Positions 12,032-22,947 of a DNA stretch of 64,000 nucleotides are shown piece by piece (positions within the stretch are counted from its first letter, which is position 1; each line of letters begins with the position of its first letter). The stretch is from Trema orientale. Taxonomy: Eukaryota; Streptophyta; Magnoliopsida; Rosales; Cannabaceae. Below the pieces are notes generated by a model. It saw only the letters and a program-made list of their open reading frames with translations. It was not told the DNA's origin and did no database searches. The DNA lies in contig JXTC01000243.1 in assembly GCA_002914845.1 (NCBI GenBank), positions 335,467 through 399,466 of the forward strand, written 5' to 3'. The position numbers and the translations under genes were made by a program.

Positions 12032-14913
12032 TGTAACACCTCCTAACTTAGGTATACACCTAAGCTAGAAAATGTTTAATTTCCATATTCATCTTATATC
12101 ATAAAATGCGGAAAAAAAATCCGGTAATAAATTTTTTTTTTAAACTAAAAGAATATTTAAACTGAAAAACCACCTCTTATTAAAACATCCGGAAACAAAA
12201 CCTAATACTCAAATAACCTATGAAATAAAAATACTTAATTTTTAATCCAAAAGCCAAACATAAGAAAATAAAACTTAAAGTCGATTAAAAACGTCCAAAT
12301 GCCATTTGGGATTCCACCGCTGCCGCCAGCCAACCTTCAATAATCTATTGCTCATCTGAGTATTTTAAAAGAATGGGATGAGCTTGCACCCAGTAAGTAA
12401 ATCTCATGCATGCAATGAATGTCGTGTTTTATGAATAATGCATTTTAAGAATCATAACTATGCAACCCCTCTTTTGAAAAATATCTTAATCATAAACGTT
12501 ATCATTTCATAAAACTTTCATATTTAAGCTCAACATTGTGTAATGCCAAGTCTATCAGAAGTGATGAGCCATAAACATGGTGTCATGACAAGCATATGAC
12601 CTTGTAGCTATTCGGATTCCATATAGCTATCATACTACAATGGCTAGCATCGCCGTTTAAACATTCGTTCTTAACATGGTGACTGTAGGTCATTCAGTCG
12701 GGTGCTCATACTCCTTTCAAGAATTTAACACACACTTAAATAAAAACATTCTTCTTTGAACAAAATCTGGTTGCATAGTGCTTTAGAAATCATTCTTTGA
12801 AAATCATAATCTCTTGTGCAATTTATGCAATACTTGTGCATACTCATGTCATACTTAATATAGAAACTAAAATAGTATAGCATATAATACCATACCATAT
12901 TGATCATCAAAACATCACATAATAGCACATAAATTTACACATAAACACGTAGAGTGAGATTTACTTACCTCAAGTCCTTAGAAAAATTTTGTAGTGAAAT
13001 ATCACACAACCAACCTCGTTGAAACCACGTGCCTCTTCTTTATCCTTTATATTATTATTTATTTATTATTTATGCAAAAACATTAAAAATATTAACACAT
13101 GATATTATTGCTCTTAAGAAACATATTTCATATGTTTAAAAATGTCTATAACATAAAATAACATAATAATTTTCATAATAAAACTAAATCTGTAAACATT
13201 CAGCAAACTAGACATGCTTAAATAATTTTAGATTCAAAATATAATTCGGTTTATTCTACAACTTTGCATAGCTTATTAAGACATATAAACAAAGATCTAA
13301 AAAAATTATCGGAATTTATAAAAAATATTTAATATATTTTTCATAATTTTGAATCTAAATCTTGTAACCCAGTAAAACTGTTAAACTGAAAACCAGTGCA
13401 CAATGATAGAATTTTATAGATTTTTTCTTAAATCAAAATAATCTGAAACTTTTTAGAAGTATTTTTAACACAATATAAAACATGCACAAAAATTATAGAT
13501 TCCAAAATAGACCATTAGATAGTACTTTAAATTCATGAAATTCTACATTAGGATTTGTATCAGCACTGAAATCAGCAAAATAATAAAGATTACGAAAATC
13601 ATATTTAATTGTAGAAATTTCCAAAAATCACGAAAATATTTGGAGAAACTAATCGCACATTGTATACATCCAGTAAAAATTTCAGGTCGAAAAGGTATCA
13701 ATATCATGGGTTTCAAACGTTAAAAAACGAAAATATTAAATTTGCCAGATTCACTAATATTAAAGACAATATAAATAAGAAATTTAATAACGAATACAAA
13801 TAAATCCTTATGATCATAAAAATTTTCAGAATATAACCTAACATATTAATAAACAAGTTGTTAAAATTTCAGATTCTATAAAAAATTCTAACCCTAGATA
13901 TCATACGTTGAATTTTGATGTAACAGCAGCAAAAATAATAAAATCAAAGAAAGGAGTGTTTTTAAATATTTATCTTCTTCTTGAAAAATTGCAGAAAACT
14001 AAGTAAAACTCTTGAAATCACAAATACTCAGCAACTAAGAGAGAAAGAGAGAAATTTAAGAGGAGGCTTAATTGTATTTTCAAGAGAGAGCATAATATAT
14101 ATATAGGTTTTTGGTTTAGGGTGTTTTTTTTTTTAATCAATCAATGTTTTTTTTTATATATATATATAAAACATTCAACGTTTTTTTTTTGTTTTAATCA
14201 TTTATCACCTTTCTTTTTTTAAAAAAAAAAAAACTAACGTGTAACCTGCATTAGGTTTCATAAATTTGTGGGAAACTTCCCTTTTCCCCTTTTTGACTAA
14301 ATTAGATTCTTTTTTTTAAAAAAAAAAAAAAAACAAACGTCATTCAACGTGTGTTTTTTTCTATTAACCTGATATTATATTTATTTTGTAATAATAAGTA
14401 AATACTATCCAAATCTATAAACAAGTAACATAATAAAATAAAATTTATATATTAATACATACATAAAAACAAAATTGTGGAATCAAAACTTCGCGCACAA
14501 CACACTTATTTTATCATTATAATAATAACAATAGATATACTTATTCGTATATATAATGTGTGCTTAATTAAAACTTAGGTATATACATATAAGTTTATTA
14601 TCAAATTAATTGGACTCTAAATACGAACTTGACTAAGATTTAAATAACAATAATTATTAGAATAACTCACTTAACTCAATAATAAACACAAATTAATCAC
14701 ATTATTATAACAATCACATATAAATGCAAATGCATAAAAATTTATTTCTCATTAGGCACGTAGTCAACTTGGCTTTCATGTGCGTATTCTACTGCAACCA
14801 TATTCACAAAAATTTTGTTAGTGCATAACCGTTTTACTTATCATAATCATAGATTTAAAGCACATAAAAAAAAAAAACAAAAAATCATATTATAGGATAG
14901 ACTTGATATTACA
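12032..14913 (-). repeat. 3' LTR of the gypsy element, about 2.9 kb
   Basis: On the plus strand it begins TGTAACACCTCC and ends GATATTACA, next to the PPT. In element orientation it starts TGTAATATCAAGTC, which matches the LTR start at 63545. The sequence at 14461-14860 is the reverse complement of 63600-64000 with few changes. The 2.9-kb length is usual for Tekay-type chromoviruses. No ORF in it is supported. Confidence 0.8.
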
Positions 14914-14932
14914 ATTTCCTACCCCCTTAAAA
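14914..14932 (-). other. Polypurine tract of the gypsy element
   Basis: The minus strand reads TTTAAGGGGGTAGGAAAT directly before the LTR start TGTAATATC. This is the expected site of plus-strand priming and fixes the LTR boundary. Confidence 0.8.
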
Positions 14933-14949
14933 TAATTTCGTCCTCAAAA

Positions 14950-16779
14950 TTATAACTTACCAAATAAGTTCGAATATTTAGCTCTAATCTCATCTTCACG
15001 TTCCCAAGTTGCCACTTCCATTGCATGATAGCCCCAAAGAACCTTGACCAATTTAATTTTTTTGTTGCGAAGCTCCTTTTCCTCTCTTTCCAAAATTCGA
15101 ACAGGAACTTCTTCACATGTCAGGTCTCTTCGCAATTGGAGTGGCTCATAACTTAAGACATGTGATGGATCAGCCAAATATTTTCTCAACATCGAGATAT
15201 GAAATACATTATGTACCTCATAAAGTCTCGGCGGTAAGGCCAATCTATAGGCCATGTCCCCAACTTGTTCTAAAATCTCAAATGGTCCAATGAATCGTGG
15301 ACTTAGCTTTCCTTTTACACCAAACTTCATAACTCCCTTCATTGGTGCAACCTTAAGAAATACCATGTCTCCAATTGAAAATTCTAAGTCCTTTCGTCTC
15401 TTATCTGCATAACTCTTTTGACGACTTTGGGCTGTTTTCATCTTTTCCCTGATTCTTTCCATAACATCAGCTGTTTGCTGTACAATTTCTGGACCTAAAA
15501 ATTTTCTCTCACCAACTTCATCCCAATGAATCGGAGAACGGCACTTCCTACTATAAAGTACCTCATAAGGTGCCATATCAATCGTCGCCTGGTAGCTGTT
15601 ATTATAAAAAAACTCTATCAATGGTAGATAGTTGTCCCACGTAACACCAAAATCCAGAATACAGGCTCTCAACATATCTTCAAGTATTTGGATCGTCCTT
15701 TTAGATTGGCCATCAGTCTGCGGATGGAAAGCAGTGCTAAACCTTAATTGTGTACCCATAGCTTTGTGTAGACTTTTCCAAAATTTAGAGGTAAACTTCG
15801 GATCTCGATCAGACACAATTGATACAGGAATTCCATGCAATTTCACAATTTCATTAATGTAAAGGTTAGCATACTTGTCCATAGAATAAGTATTACACGT
15901 CGGAAGAAAGTGTGCAGACTTTGTAAGTCTATCCACAATCACCCATATGGAATTTGCACCTTTCCTTGTTCTTGGTAATCCAAGGACAAAATCCATGGCA
16001 ATATGCTTCCATTTCCACTCAGGCACCATTAGTGGTTGAAATAAACCTGAGGGTCGTTGATGCTCTGCTTTCACTTGTTGATAAATGAGACAATGCTCAA
16101 CGAACTGTGCAATATCTCTAGGCATGTTGACCCACCAGAAGTGCTTTCTTAAATCACGATACATTTTTGTACTTCCTGGATGTACATAATAAGGGGTCTC
16201 ATGTGCCTCTCGCATGATTTCTTTCTTGAGTTCAGGAACATCAGGAACATATAAACGATTGATAAATCTCAATGCATTGTCTGAGGTGATTACAAAGTCT
16301 TTATATTTTTCAGCTTCTGCACCTTCACGAAACTTCATCAATGCAGGATCATTGCTTTGTGCAGCCTTAATTCGATCCAAAAGTGTTGATTTTACTGTCA
16401 AAGTAGCCATGTAGGTAGAATTCCCTTGATCTACTACTTCTAATCCTAAATGTTGCATATCCAAAATTAGCGGTAGAATTTCTCGTATAGAAGCAACAGA
16501 GTTGGAAGATTTTCGACTTAATGCATCCGCAACTACATTCGCCTTTCTTGGATGATAGTTGATCATACAGTCATAATCTTTTACTAACTCGAGCCATCGC
16601 TGTTGCCTCATATTAAGTTCTTTCTGTGTGAAGAAATATTTCAAACTTTTATGGTCGGTATAGATTTCACACTTAACCCCTGTAGCTAGGTCCACATTCA
16701 GTACGTACTGTCCACATTTAACCCCTGCAGAATAGGTCCACATTACATAGTCAACTGAAGAGTGTTTTAACACATTCAC
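14950..16779 (-). pseudogene. Gypsy pol fragment: RNase H end, integrase, chromodomain
   Basis: A long open frame of 609 codons. The first 30 or so residues are not pol. From about residue 35 it shows the RNase H C-terminus ([13 protein letters not shown], then ADALSRKS), the integrase zinc region (H..H..C), the integrase core ([18 protein letters not shown]), and a chromodomain-like tail ([16 protein letters not shown]). It would insert the cDNA, with the chromodomain steering to heterochromatin. Two key residues are changed. The last zinc ligand is Tyr (CLIYQQ, usually CLTCQQ). The catalytic Glu of the DDE triad is Lys (DGQSKRTIQ, usually DGQSERTIQ) near 15690-15710. So it is open but catalytically dead and 5'-truncated. 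Confidence 0.9.
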
Positions 16780-17028
16780 ATTTAATATGGCTCAAAAGGC
16801 GATAAACTCTCAAATTATTCAATAACAGTATCAATCATAAGCTTGATCCGTATGTTCTTAAAGAATATAGTATAATTTGATCAAAGCAGATTTTATCCAA
16901 AAATAACTTATTTGAAGTAAATATTTCAGATTAATAAATATATATATACTTTCAAATGGAATCAATAAAAATTAACTTTAATAAAATAAAAGTCACTAAT
17001 AAAGACGAAAGATTACTTACTAATCAAA

Positions 17029-17431
17029 TGTAACACCACTGGGCCTCACCCAAAAGTGCTAGCTTGAAGGTACTTTTGGGCTCATAGACCATCACTTAAA
17101 TACCCATAATCTTCCTAGAGCATACCCGATATGAGACTTTTGGCGTTACAATCTACCCCCGTTAAAGGCCTAGCGTCCTCGCTAGGGAGTCCACATTCAA
17201 TAGCCCACATATAACCCCTATGGGCGGGGTCCACATTCACCACGATTTCGGCCCGTGGCAGCCTTCCAAGGCCCACACAGGTATGGACTGGGTCGACTCT
17301 GATACCAAATGTAACACCACTGGGCCTCACCCAAAAGTGCTAGCTTAAAGGTATTTTTGGGCTCATAGACCATCACTTAAATACCCATAATCTTCCTAGA
17401 GCATACCCGATGTGGGACTTGGGGCATTACA
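17029..17431 (-). mobile_element. TRIM, right unit, complete (LTR 122 bp)
   Basis: LTRs at 17029-17150 and 17310-17431 both begin TGTAACACCACTGGGCC and end in TTACA. Between them the minus-strand PPT (GGGGGTAGAT) abuts the left LTR and the primer site (TTGGTATCAGAG) abuts the right LTR. This is a whole miniature retroelement of about 400 bp with no coding region, mobilised in trans if at all. AACAC follows the right LTR (17432-17436) and matches 11632-11636. I find no 5S rRNA-like sequence, so it is not Cassandra. Confidence 0.9.
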
Positions 17432-17436
17432 AACAC

Positions 17437-18317
17437 TGTAACATATGTCGGGCCTGCTAGCAGTAAGGTAAAGAAGACTACCTATCATGCTCTTGTACAA
17501 TGTTAGATCAACACTTACCTCACCTTCATCTGTTGCCAAACACTATATCATCAACATAGATTTGAGCAATGATTATCTCAGAATTAAACTGTTTGATGAA
17601 AAGTGTCTTATCAACTCCTCCCCTTTTGTATCCCTTTTCAACCAAAAAATTTGTCACTCTTTCGTACCAAGCCTTGGAGCTTGTTTCAAACTATACAATG
17701 CCTTTTTCAATTTGAAAATGTGATTAGACAAATGTGGATCTTCAAATCCCTTTGGTTATTCAACATAAGCTTCTTCTTTCAAAAAAACTATTCAAAAAGG
17801 CAGATTTAACATCCATTTGAAACAATTTGAAGCCTATCACATAGGCTATTACAAGTAACAACCTGATTGACTCTAACCTAACAACAGGTGCGAAAGTTTC
17901 TTCAAAATTAATTCCCTCAATTTGTGTGTACCCTTGTGCTACTAACTTTGCCTTGTTTCTTATAATGTTACCAAATTCATCAGTTTTATTTTTAAAGATC
18001 CATTTGGTACTAATTACATTTGTGTGATTGGGTCTAGGCACAAGTATCCACACATCATTTCGAGAAAACTGTTCAAGTTCTTCTTGCATAGCTTTCACCC
18101 AAAATTCATCCAACAAAGCTTCCTTAGCATTCTTTGGTTCAATAAAGGAAGTAAAACACACATGCTGCACAAAATTCACATACCTTTTCCTTCTTGTAAC
18201 CATGCTATCATCAACATTACCTATGATAAGATCTGTCGGATGATTTTTCTTGACTCGTGTTGATGGTTCTTTTTGAATTGGATCAGTCAAGATATCAGAA
18301 GAAGCATTCTCATCCAA
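17437..18317 (-). pseudogene. Copia reverse transcriptase, family 1 (5' part)
   Basis: From 18317 the minus-strand frame shows the copia RT entry: [44 protein letters not shown], then [10 protein letters not shown]. The similarity continues in broken frames through [13 protein letters not shown] to the catalytic IYVDDIVFG near 17550. After YVDD a stretch of RT is missing: the text jumps to LYKSMIGSLLYLTASRPDI. At 17437 the gene is cut by the TRIM/gypsy block; the sequence resumes at 11631. Frameshifts, stops, an internal deletion and the insertion make it a pseudogene. RT would copy the element RNA into cDNA in cytoplasmic particles. Confidence 0.85.
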
Positions 18318-18458
18318 TGTTCCTGCTTGTTCCTACAAGGAATCAGTTACAACATTAGGAGCTGATGTTGCAACAGGATCGGGAATTTTTGCAACAGTCT
18401 GATCAGGTCTCTGTACAGCTTCATCAGTAAAGCTATCAATTTCTGTCTCCTTCGAGAA

Positions 18459-19705
18459 TTATGCAAAATCTTTAAAATCATCAATAACAACATTGGCCGA
18501 TTCCATAACAGTTTGAGTTCTCATGTTGTACACACGATAAGCTCTACTGTTATTAGAATAGCCGAGAAAGACCCCAGTGTCACTCTTAGAATCAAATTTG
18601 CCAAGATGCTCCCTATCATTTAAGATGTAACAAGCACATCCAAAAACATAAAAATGACCAAGGTTAGGTTTTTTACCTTTCCAAATTTCATAGGGAGTCT
18701 TTTTCATACCTGGCCGAAGATAGACACGATTAATTGTGTAACATGCCATGTTTATTGCTTCAGCCTACAGTCTTTTAGACAGTTTCTTGCTGTTTAACAT
18801 GACTCTGGCCATTTCCTGCAAGGTACGGTTCTTTCTCTCTACGACACCATTTTGTTCTGGTGTTTTAGGAGTAGAAAATTCATGTGTAATTCCATATAGA
18901 TTACAAAAATCAGCAAAAATAGTATTTTTAAATTATTTTCCATGGTCACTTCGAATTCGAACTATTTTTCCAATATTGCAATTCTTTTCAACCTTGAGTT
19001 TTACACACAAATTTCTAAAAGTATCAAAAGTGTCTGATTTTTCTTTCAAGAAATCAAACCAAGTAAATCTGGAAAAATCATCCAAACACACAAAAATATA
19101 ACGTTTACCTGCAATACTTTCGACTTGCACTGGACCCATCAGATCCATGTGTAACAGTTCCATGACCTTTGATGTTGTGATGCTTTGGATCACTTTGTGT
19201 GTTGACTTCAACTGTTTTTCATATTGGCATGGTACACACACACCAGGTGACTGATTGTCAAGTTTTGGCAAACCATGAACAAGACATGCATTTGCGATTC
19301 TTTTCAAAGTTTTAAAGTTTAAGTGCCCAAGTCTTTCATGCCATAAATCAGTGTTACTATTAGTAACATTATGACATGTTTCTGATTGAACCAAAGTATA
19401 ACAGTTGTCAACAGATCTATATCCTTTCAAAACACAATTTCCATTGTGATCCAAAACCAAACATTCATCACGAGTAAAATTGACAAAAAGATTGCGATCA
19501 CAAATTTGACTTATGCTAATCAAATTAGCTTTAAGTCCATCTATATGAAGCACATTTTTCAATCTTGGCATCCCATCAACGTTTAAAGTTCCTTTACCAA
19601 GAATTTTTCCCTTGACTCCATCTCCAAAAGTGACTTCTCCATTTGTCACAGATTTGTAGCTTGTCAAAATATCTTGATTACCTGTCATATGTCTAGAACA
19701 ACCAC
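18459..19705 (-). pseudogene. Copia integrase, family 1
   Basis: The region holds the GAG-pre-integrase zinc block (LWHERLGHLNFKTLKRI, CVPCQYEKQ), then the DDE core: LLHMDLMGP (first Asp), FVCLDDFSRFTWF and RIRSDHGK (second Asp). The C-terminal part is at 18749-18459 (GKKPNLGHFYVFGCACYI). Stops and a frameshift between 18933 and 18750 break the frame. The RT linker that follows (about 18330-18400) contains two TTGCAACA-type motifs as Val-Ala-Thr codons. Integrase would insert the cDNA; this copy is not functional. Confidence 0.88.
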
Positions 19706-20266
19706 TTCAAAATACCATGAGTTAGTAATACACGTTCTTAAACATTTAAAAGCAACAAAACACTTAACATCTGATTTCTTTATCCATACTTGTTTAGAAC
19801 TTGTTTGCAAATCAATTTTGGGCCTGGGTGTTTTTCTTTGAGATGGATAAAAAAATAATTTGTTCAAATAATTATTCTCAAAAAAATTCATCATTGTAAA
19901 ACATCTTGGTCGGATGTGACCTTTAACCCCACAAATATGGCAAACAGGGATAAACTTTCGAGTCTTACCTCTCGGATTTGAATGAACAACGACCTTACTG
20001 GTTGTTGCAACAGACCGTGAAGTGGTTGCGACAGACTGTGAAGTTGTTGCAACAGATACAGTTGGTTTCACAAACACTGTTTCAGAGTTAGATCTCATAT
20101 CTTTGAAGCCCAATCCACTATTGTCTCCAGTGTATTTTCCAGTTGTCAGAATGTGATCTAACTTTCTAGTTTTTGAACTCAACATTTTCACTCCTTTTTG
20201 AGTTCTTTCAAGTTCAACAGATAATTCTTTCAATTTTCTTTCTTTTTCAGAAATGATAGAATTCAA
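19685..20266 (-). pseudogene. Copia second zinc knuckle and protease start, family 1
   Basis: A coiled-coil-like start (SEKERKLKELSVELE) and the segment ILTTGKYTGDNSGLGF are typical of SIRE-type gag-pol. A linker follows with three VATTS repeats that contain GTTGCAACA-type sequences. Then comes an intact CCHC knuckle (CHICGVKGHIRPRC). The protease active site comes next, but one nucleotide is missing in the Asp codon at 19705-19707. The frame therefore runs out of phase through the Asp-Ser-Gly site and resumes as HMTGNQD in the downstream frame. Confidence 0.85.
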
Positions 20267-20277
20267 ACTTTACACTT

Positions 20278-21497
20278 TTATTTCATATTGTATGCCACTT
20301 GAATTGAATCATCGTCAGGTTCTGATTCATCACCATCTGAACCGACTTCAGTTGTAACATCATCCGATTTCACAAAATATGTTGCGACATCACCTTCAGC
20401 AACAGATGTGTTATAACAGACCGCTTTTGTTACAATAGAATCTACGTCTTTCTGCAACACAAACCGTGAGTCATAAAACAAGGAGGTAGTGAGAGCAACA
20501 TTGCTCACTATATCTTCTTCTTTACTCCCATCAGATTCTTCATCACTCCAAGCAGTAGTCATGGCTTTTGATTTCCTTTTCAGGGTGTTGGCAAACTCTG
20601 ATTGAATATGCCCATATCCCTCACATTTCCTGCATTGAATACCCTTTTTATTTGAAGAATCAACAGATTTGAAAGAAGTCTTACCTTTCGTATTTTTAGT
20701 GGAAGAGGAATTAGTTTTTGAATTTTTGCCTATATTCTTCAGAAATTTCTTGAAATTTTTGGTGGGTAGGGCAAGTTCATCATCATCATTTTCCTTATTT
20801 GAGGGTTCCACGTTTTCTTGCGTTGTCTTGAAAGCAATTGATTTCTCCTTTCTCCTGCTTTTCAAATTCATTTCAAAAGCTCGTAACTCACCAAATCATT
20901 CACCTTCATTATGTCTAGATTTTTACTTTCTTCTATTGCAACAATCTTTGGCTGAAACCGATTTGGAAGAGACCTGACAATCTTTCTAACCATTATAGAT
21001 TCAGGGATCTTTTCACCAAGAGCAAAAGATTCGTTAGCAATATCACACAATTTAGTATAATATCCAGACAAAGTTTCATTTTCTTCCATACGTAATTCCT
21101 CAAATCTAGTAGTGAGAGAAGTGAGTTTATTACGCTTAACATCACCTGATCCTTCAAAGTTTGTTTGAAAGATTTCCCATGCCTACTTTGTAGTCTCACA
21201 TGAGGAGACCAGCTTGATTTGCTCTACATCACATCCATTAAAAATGGCATATAAAGCCTTGGTGTTGTAGCTGGCCAACAGATCATCTTGAGGGGACCAA
21301 TCAATTTCTGGCTTTAATGAAACGGTTCCATTATCAGCTTTGATTGTAGGATGTGACCATCCAGTAAGAATCGATCTCCATGCTTTAATATCCAAAGCTC
21401 GAATGAACGCCCTTATCCTGGACTTCCAGTACGGATAATTAGTCCCGTTCAATAATGGTGGACGAGATCTTGAACCTCCTTCATTCAAGATAGACAT
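20278..21497 (-). pseudogene. Copia gag (capsid) with zinc knuckle, family 1
   Basis: I place the start at 21497 (MSILNEGG), ahead of RPPLLNGTNYPYWKSRI, the usual gag start of SIRE-type copia. An upstream in-frame ATG at 21533 is possible. The frame has a TAG near 21183 (after CETTK) and a shift near 20875. The capsid region (AWEIFQ, GYYTKLCDIANESFALGEKIPE, VRKIVRSLP) is followed by an acidic linker and a knuckle CRKCEGYGHIQSEF whose last Cys is Phe, so zinc binding would be lost. Gag would form the virus-like particle that packages the RNA. Disabled. Confidence 0.88.
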
Positions 21498-21551
21498 ACT
21501 AACAAAACAAATCAGAAAATCCCAAAAATTCACTAATATTTAAGTGACTCT

Positions 21552-21565
21552 GCTCTAATACCAAT
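21552..21565 (-). other. Primer-binding site (tRNA-Met) of copia family 1
   Basis: The minus strand reads ATTGGTATTAGAGC just inside the 5' LTR. It matches the 3' end complement of initiator tRNA-Met (TGGTATCAGAGC) with one change. It fixes the LTR boundary at 21566 and the minus orientation. Confidence 0.9.
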
Positions 21566-22947
21566 TGAAAGATTTGCTTTGTTAAATATTACCAAATAAT
21601 TAATTAATTGATTAAATTAATAATTAATTAATTATGTTGTAACATGCGGATAAAATATGTTGCAACAACGAGTGCATATGTTGCAACAGAACATAAAAAG
21701 TAAAGAGATGAACAAGACATTTTTAACGTGGTTCGGACCTCTCCTACTCCACGGGGCCACATCCAGAGATTAAACAAATTAGTAAAGTATCAAGATTACA
21801 AACACCAATTGACTAACGCAATAAAAGACTCCCTCTTTTCAATTGCTGCAATGTGTTATAACAACTCTACCAATCTTGTTTAGTGAGTCTCCTTGTCTTG
21901 TTGATCCTTCGCATGTGAACTCCCTTCACTGGTCTGGATCTGTCTCCTCCCGAAGACGAAATGTTCTTCCTCCCGAAGAACAAAAGCACTCAAACAAAGT
22001 ACCTAGAAAATCCTAAAGCTCTCTAAGTCTCACAATGGCAATAAAACAAACTCTATGCCTTACATAAAAACTCTCTCAAAGAGTATTTTCTCTCAAGTGA
22101 AGTACATACCAATTTCTTTGGACTTGGTGAGCTTTTATAGATGAATTTTCAGCCCCAATTTCGTGCTCCTTTAGTATGAATAGGCTGAAAATAAGAAAGG
22201 AATGATTTGCCACAAAATCTGTTGTCATTCCTTATTTGGACAGTCTGAAATCTGTTGCAACAACTTTCATGAATTATCCCTAAAAAGTGTCCAGGTGCAT
22301 TGAGAGAAGTTCTCCACGATTTTAGCTCTGAAATCACTCTTTTATACCTGTAAAATCTTTCCTCAAAGACAAAGATTGATTTCACAATTAATTAGAGTCA
22401 ATCAAAATCAAATAAGAAAACTTTCCATAAACAACATAATCTGTCGCAACAGATTTTGCCTGAAAATCCTAACAGCTTATGAAATTAATTGCATTAATTT
22501 AATGAGGACATATTCTGCACCATAATGGACGAAATATTATCTTGATTCTGCTTATACACCTGTAAAAAATCATTATCCAAAATTTGAGGTAATAAAGAGC
22601 AAGAATCAATCTAAAAATAGAAACTTAATCAAGAAAAAATGAGATAAAATATCTCAATCAATTATGCCTAGCTTAATCACGAAATTCTATCAGAAATTAT
22701 CCTTATCAACCTTCTAGAAACGTTTAATAAGGAAAATTAGGCCAAATGATGCAAGAACAAAAAGTTTCTAAAATTAGATTTTCGGCCTGTGTAAATCCGT
22801 TGTGAGCAATCCTGTAAATCTGTTGCAACAAGTATTTTACAACATCAGCAGACATGTTGCAACAACTTGTTAGTTACCTCACAACAACTTGAGTTTATTA
22901 TTTTTGCCAATTATTTGCCAACACTGGCCAACACTTTGGACCTAACA
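21566..22947 (-). mobile_element. 5' LTR of SIRE-like copia family 1
   Basis: 1382 bp, begins TGAAAGATTTGC and ends GACCTAACA on the plus strand. It is flanked inside by the primer site and outside by AATGT (22948-22952) and the right half of the split MITE. So it occupies the same insertion site as the solo LTR at 2656. It carries several TGTTGCAACA palindromes and a TATA box. Confidence 0.92.
22132..22140 (-). promoter_or_regulatory. Putative LTR TATA box (5' LTR, family 1)
   Basis: Minus strand CTATAAAAG, conserved with 3224-3232. In this position it would drive the genomic transcript toward lower coordinates through the primer site and gag. Confidence 0.5.

Larger units (their letters stand above)
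12032..17028 (-). mobile_element. Truncated Ty3/gypsy chromovirus (Tekay/Del-like)
   Basis: The minus-strand element has its 3' LTR at 12032-14913, a PPT next to it, and the 3' part of pol (RNase H end, integrase, chromodomain-like tail). The 5' part is missing: gag, protease, RT and 5' LTR are gone. Pol similarity stops near 16700 and about 290 bp of unassigned DNA lead to the right TRIM unit. It sits where the middle LTR of the tandem TRIM should be. A second LTR of this family starts at 63545 in the opposite orientation. Confidence 0.8.
7576..21565 (-). mobile_element. Ty1/copia SIRE-type element body (family 1), defective
   Basis: Read on the minus strand from the primer site at 21552-21565 the order is gag with a zinc knuckle, a second knuckle and protease, integrase, RT, RNase H, a spacer, then an extra ORF and a 3' region. 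That order (PR-INT-RT-RH) is copia. The gag style, iMet primer site and extra ORF after pol fit the SIRE/Maximus lineage. The 5' LTR is at 21566-22947. The 3' LTR is missing: at 7575/7576 the body joins duplicated flank instead. The RT is split by the nested block 11637-17431. Every ORF carries stops or frameshifts, so the copy is dead. Confidence 0.88.

Noticed and set aside
17029..17431. Cassandra-type TRIM
   Set aside because: The LTR has no 5S rRNA-like segment. The primer site and LTR ends fit a generic TRIM.
20669..20977. Plus-strand 102-codon frame
   Set aside because: Antisense of the charged gag linker; Phe/Leu-rich translation without similarity.
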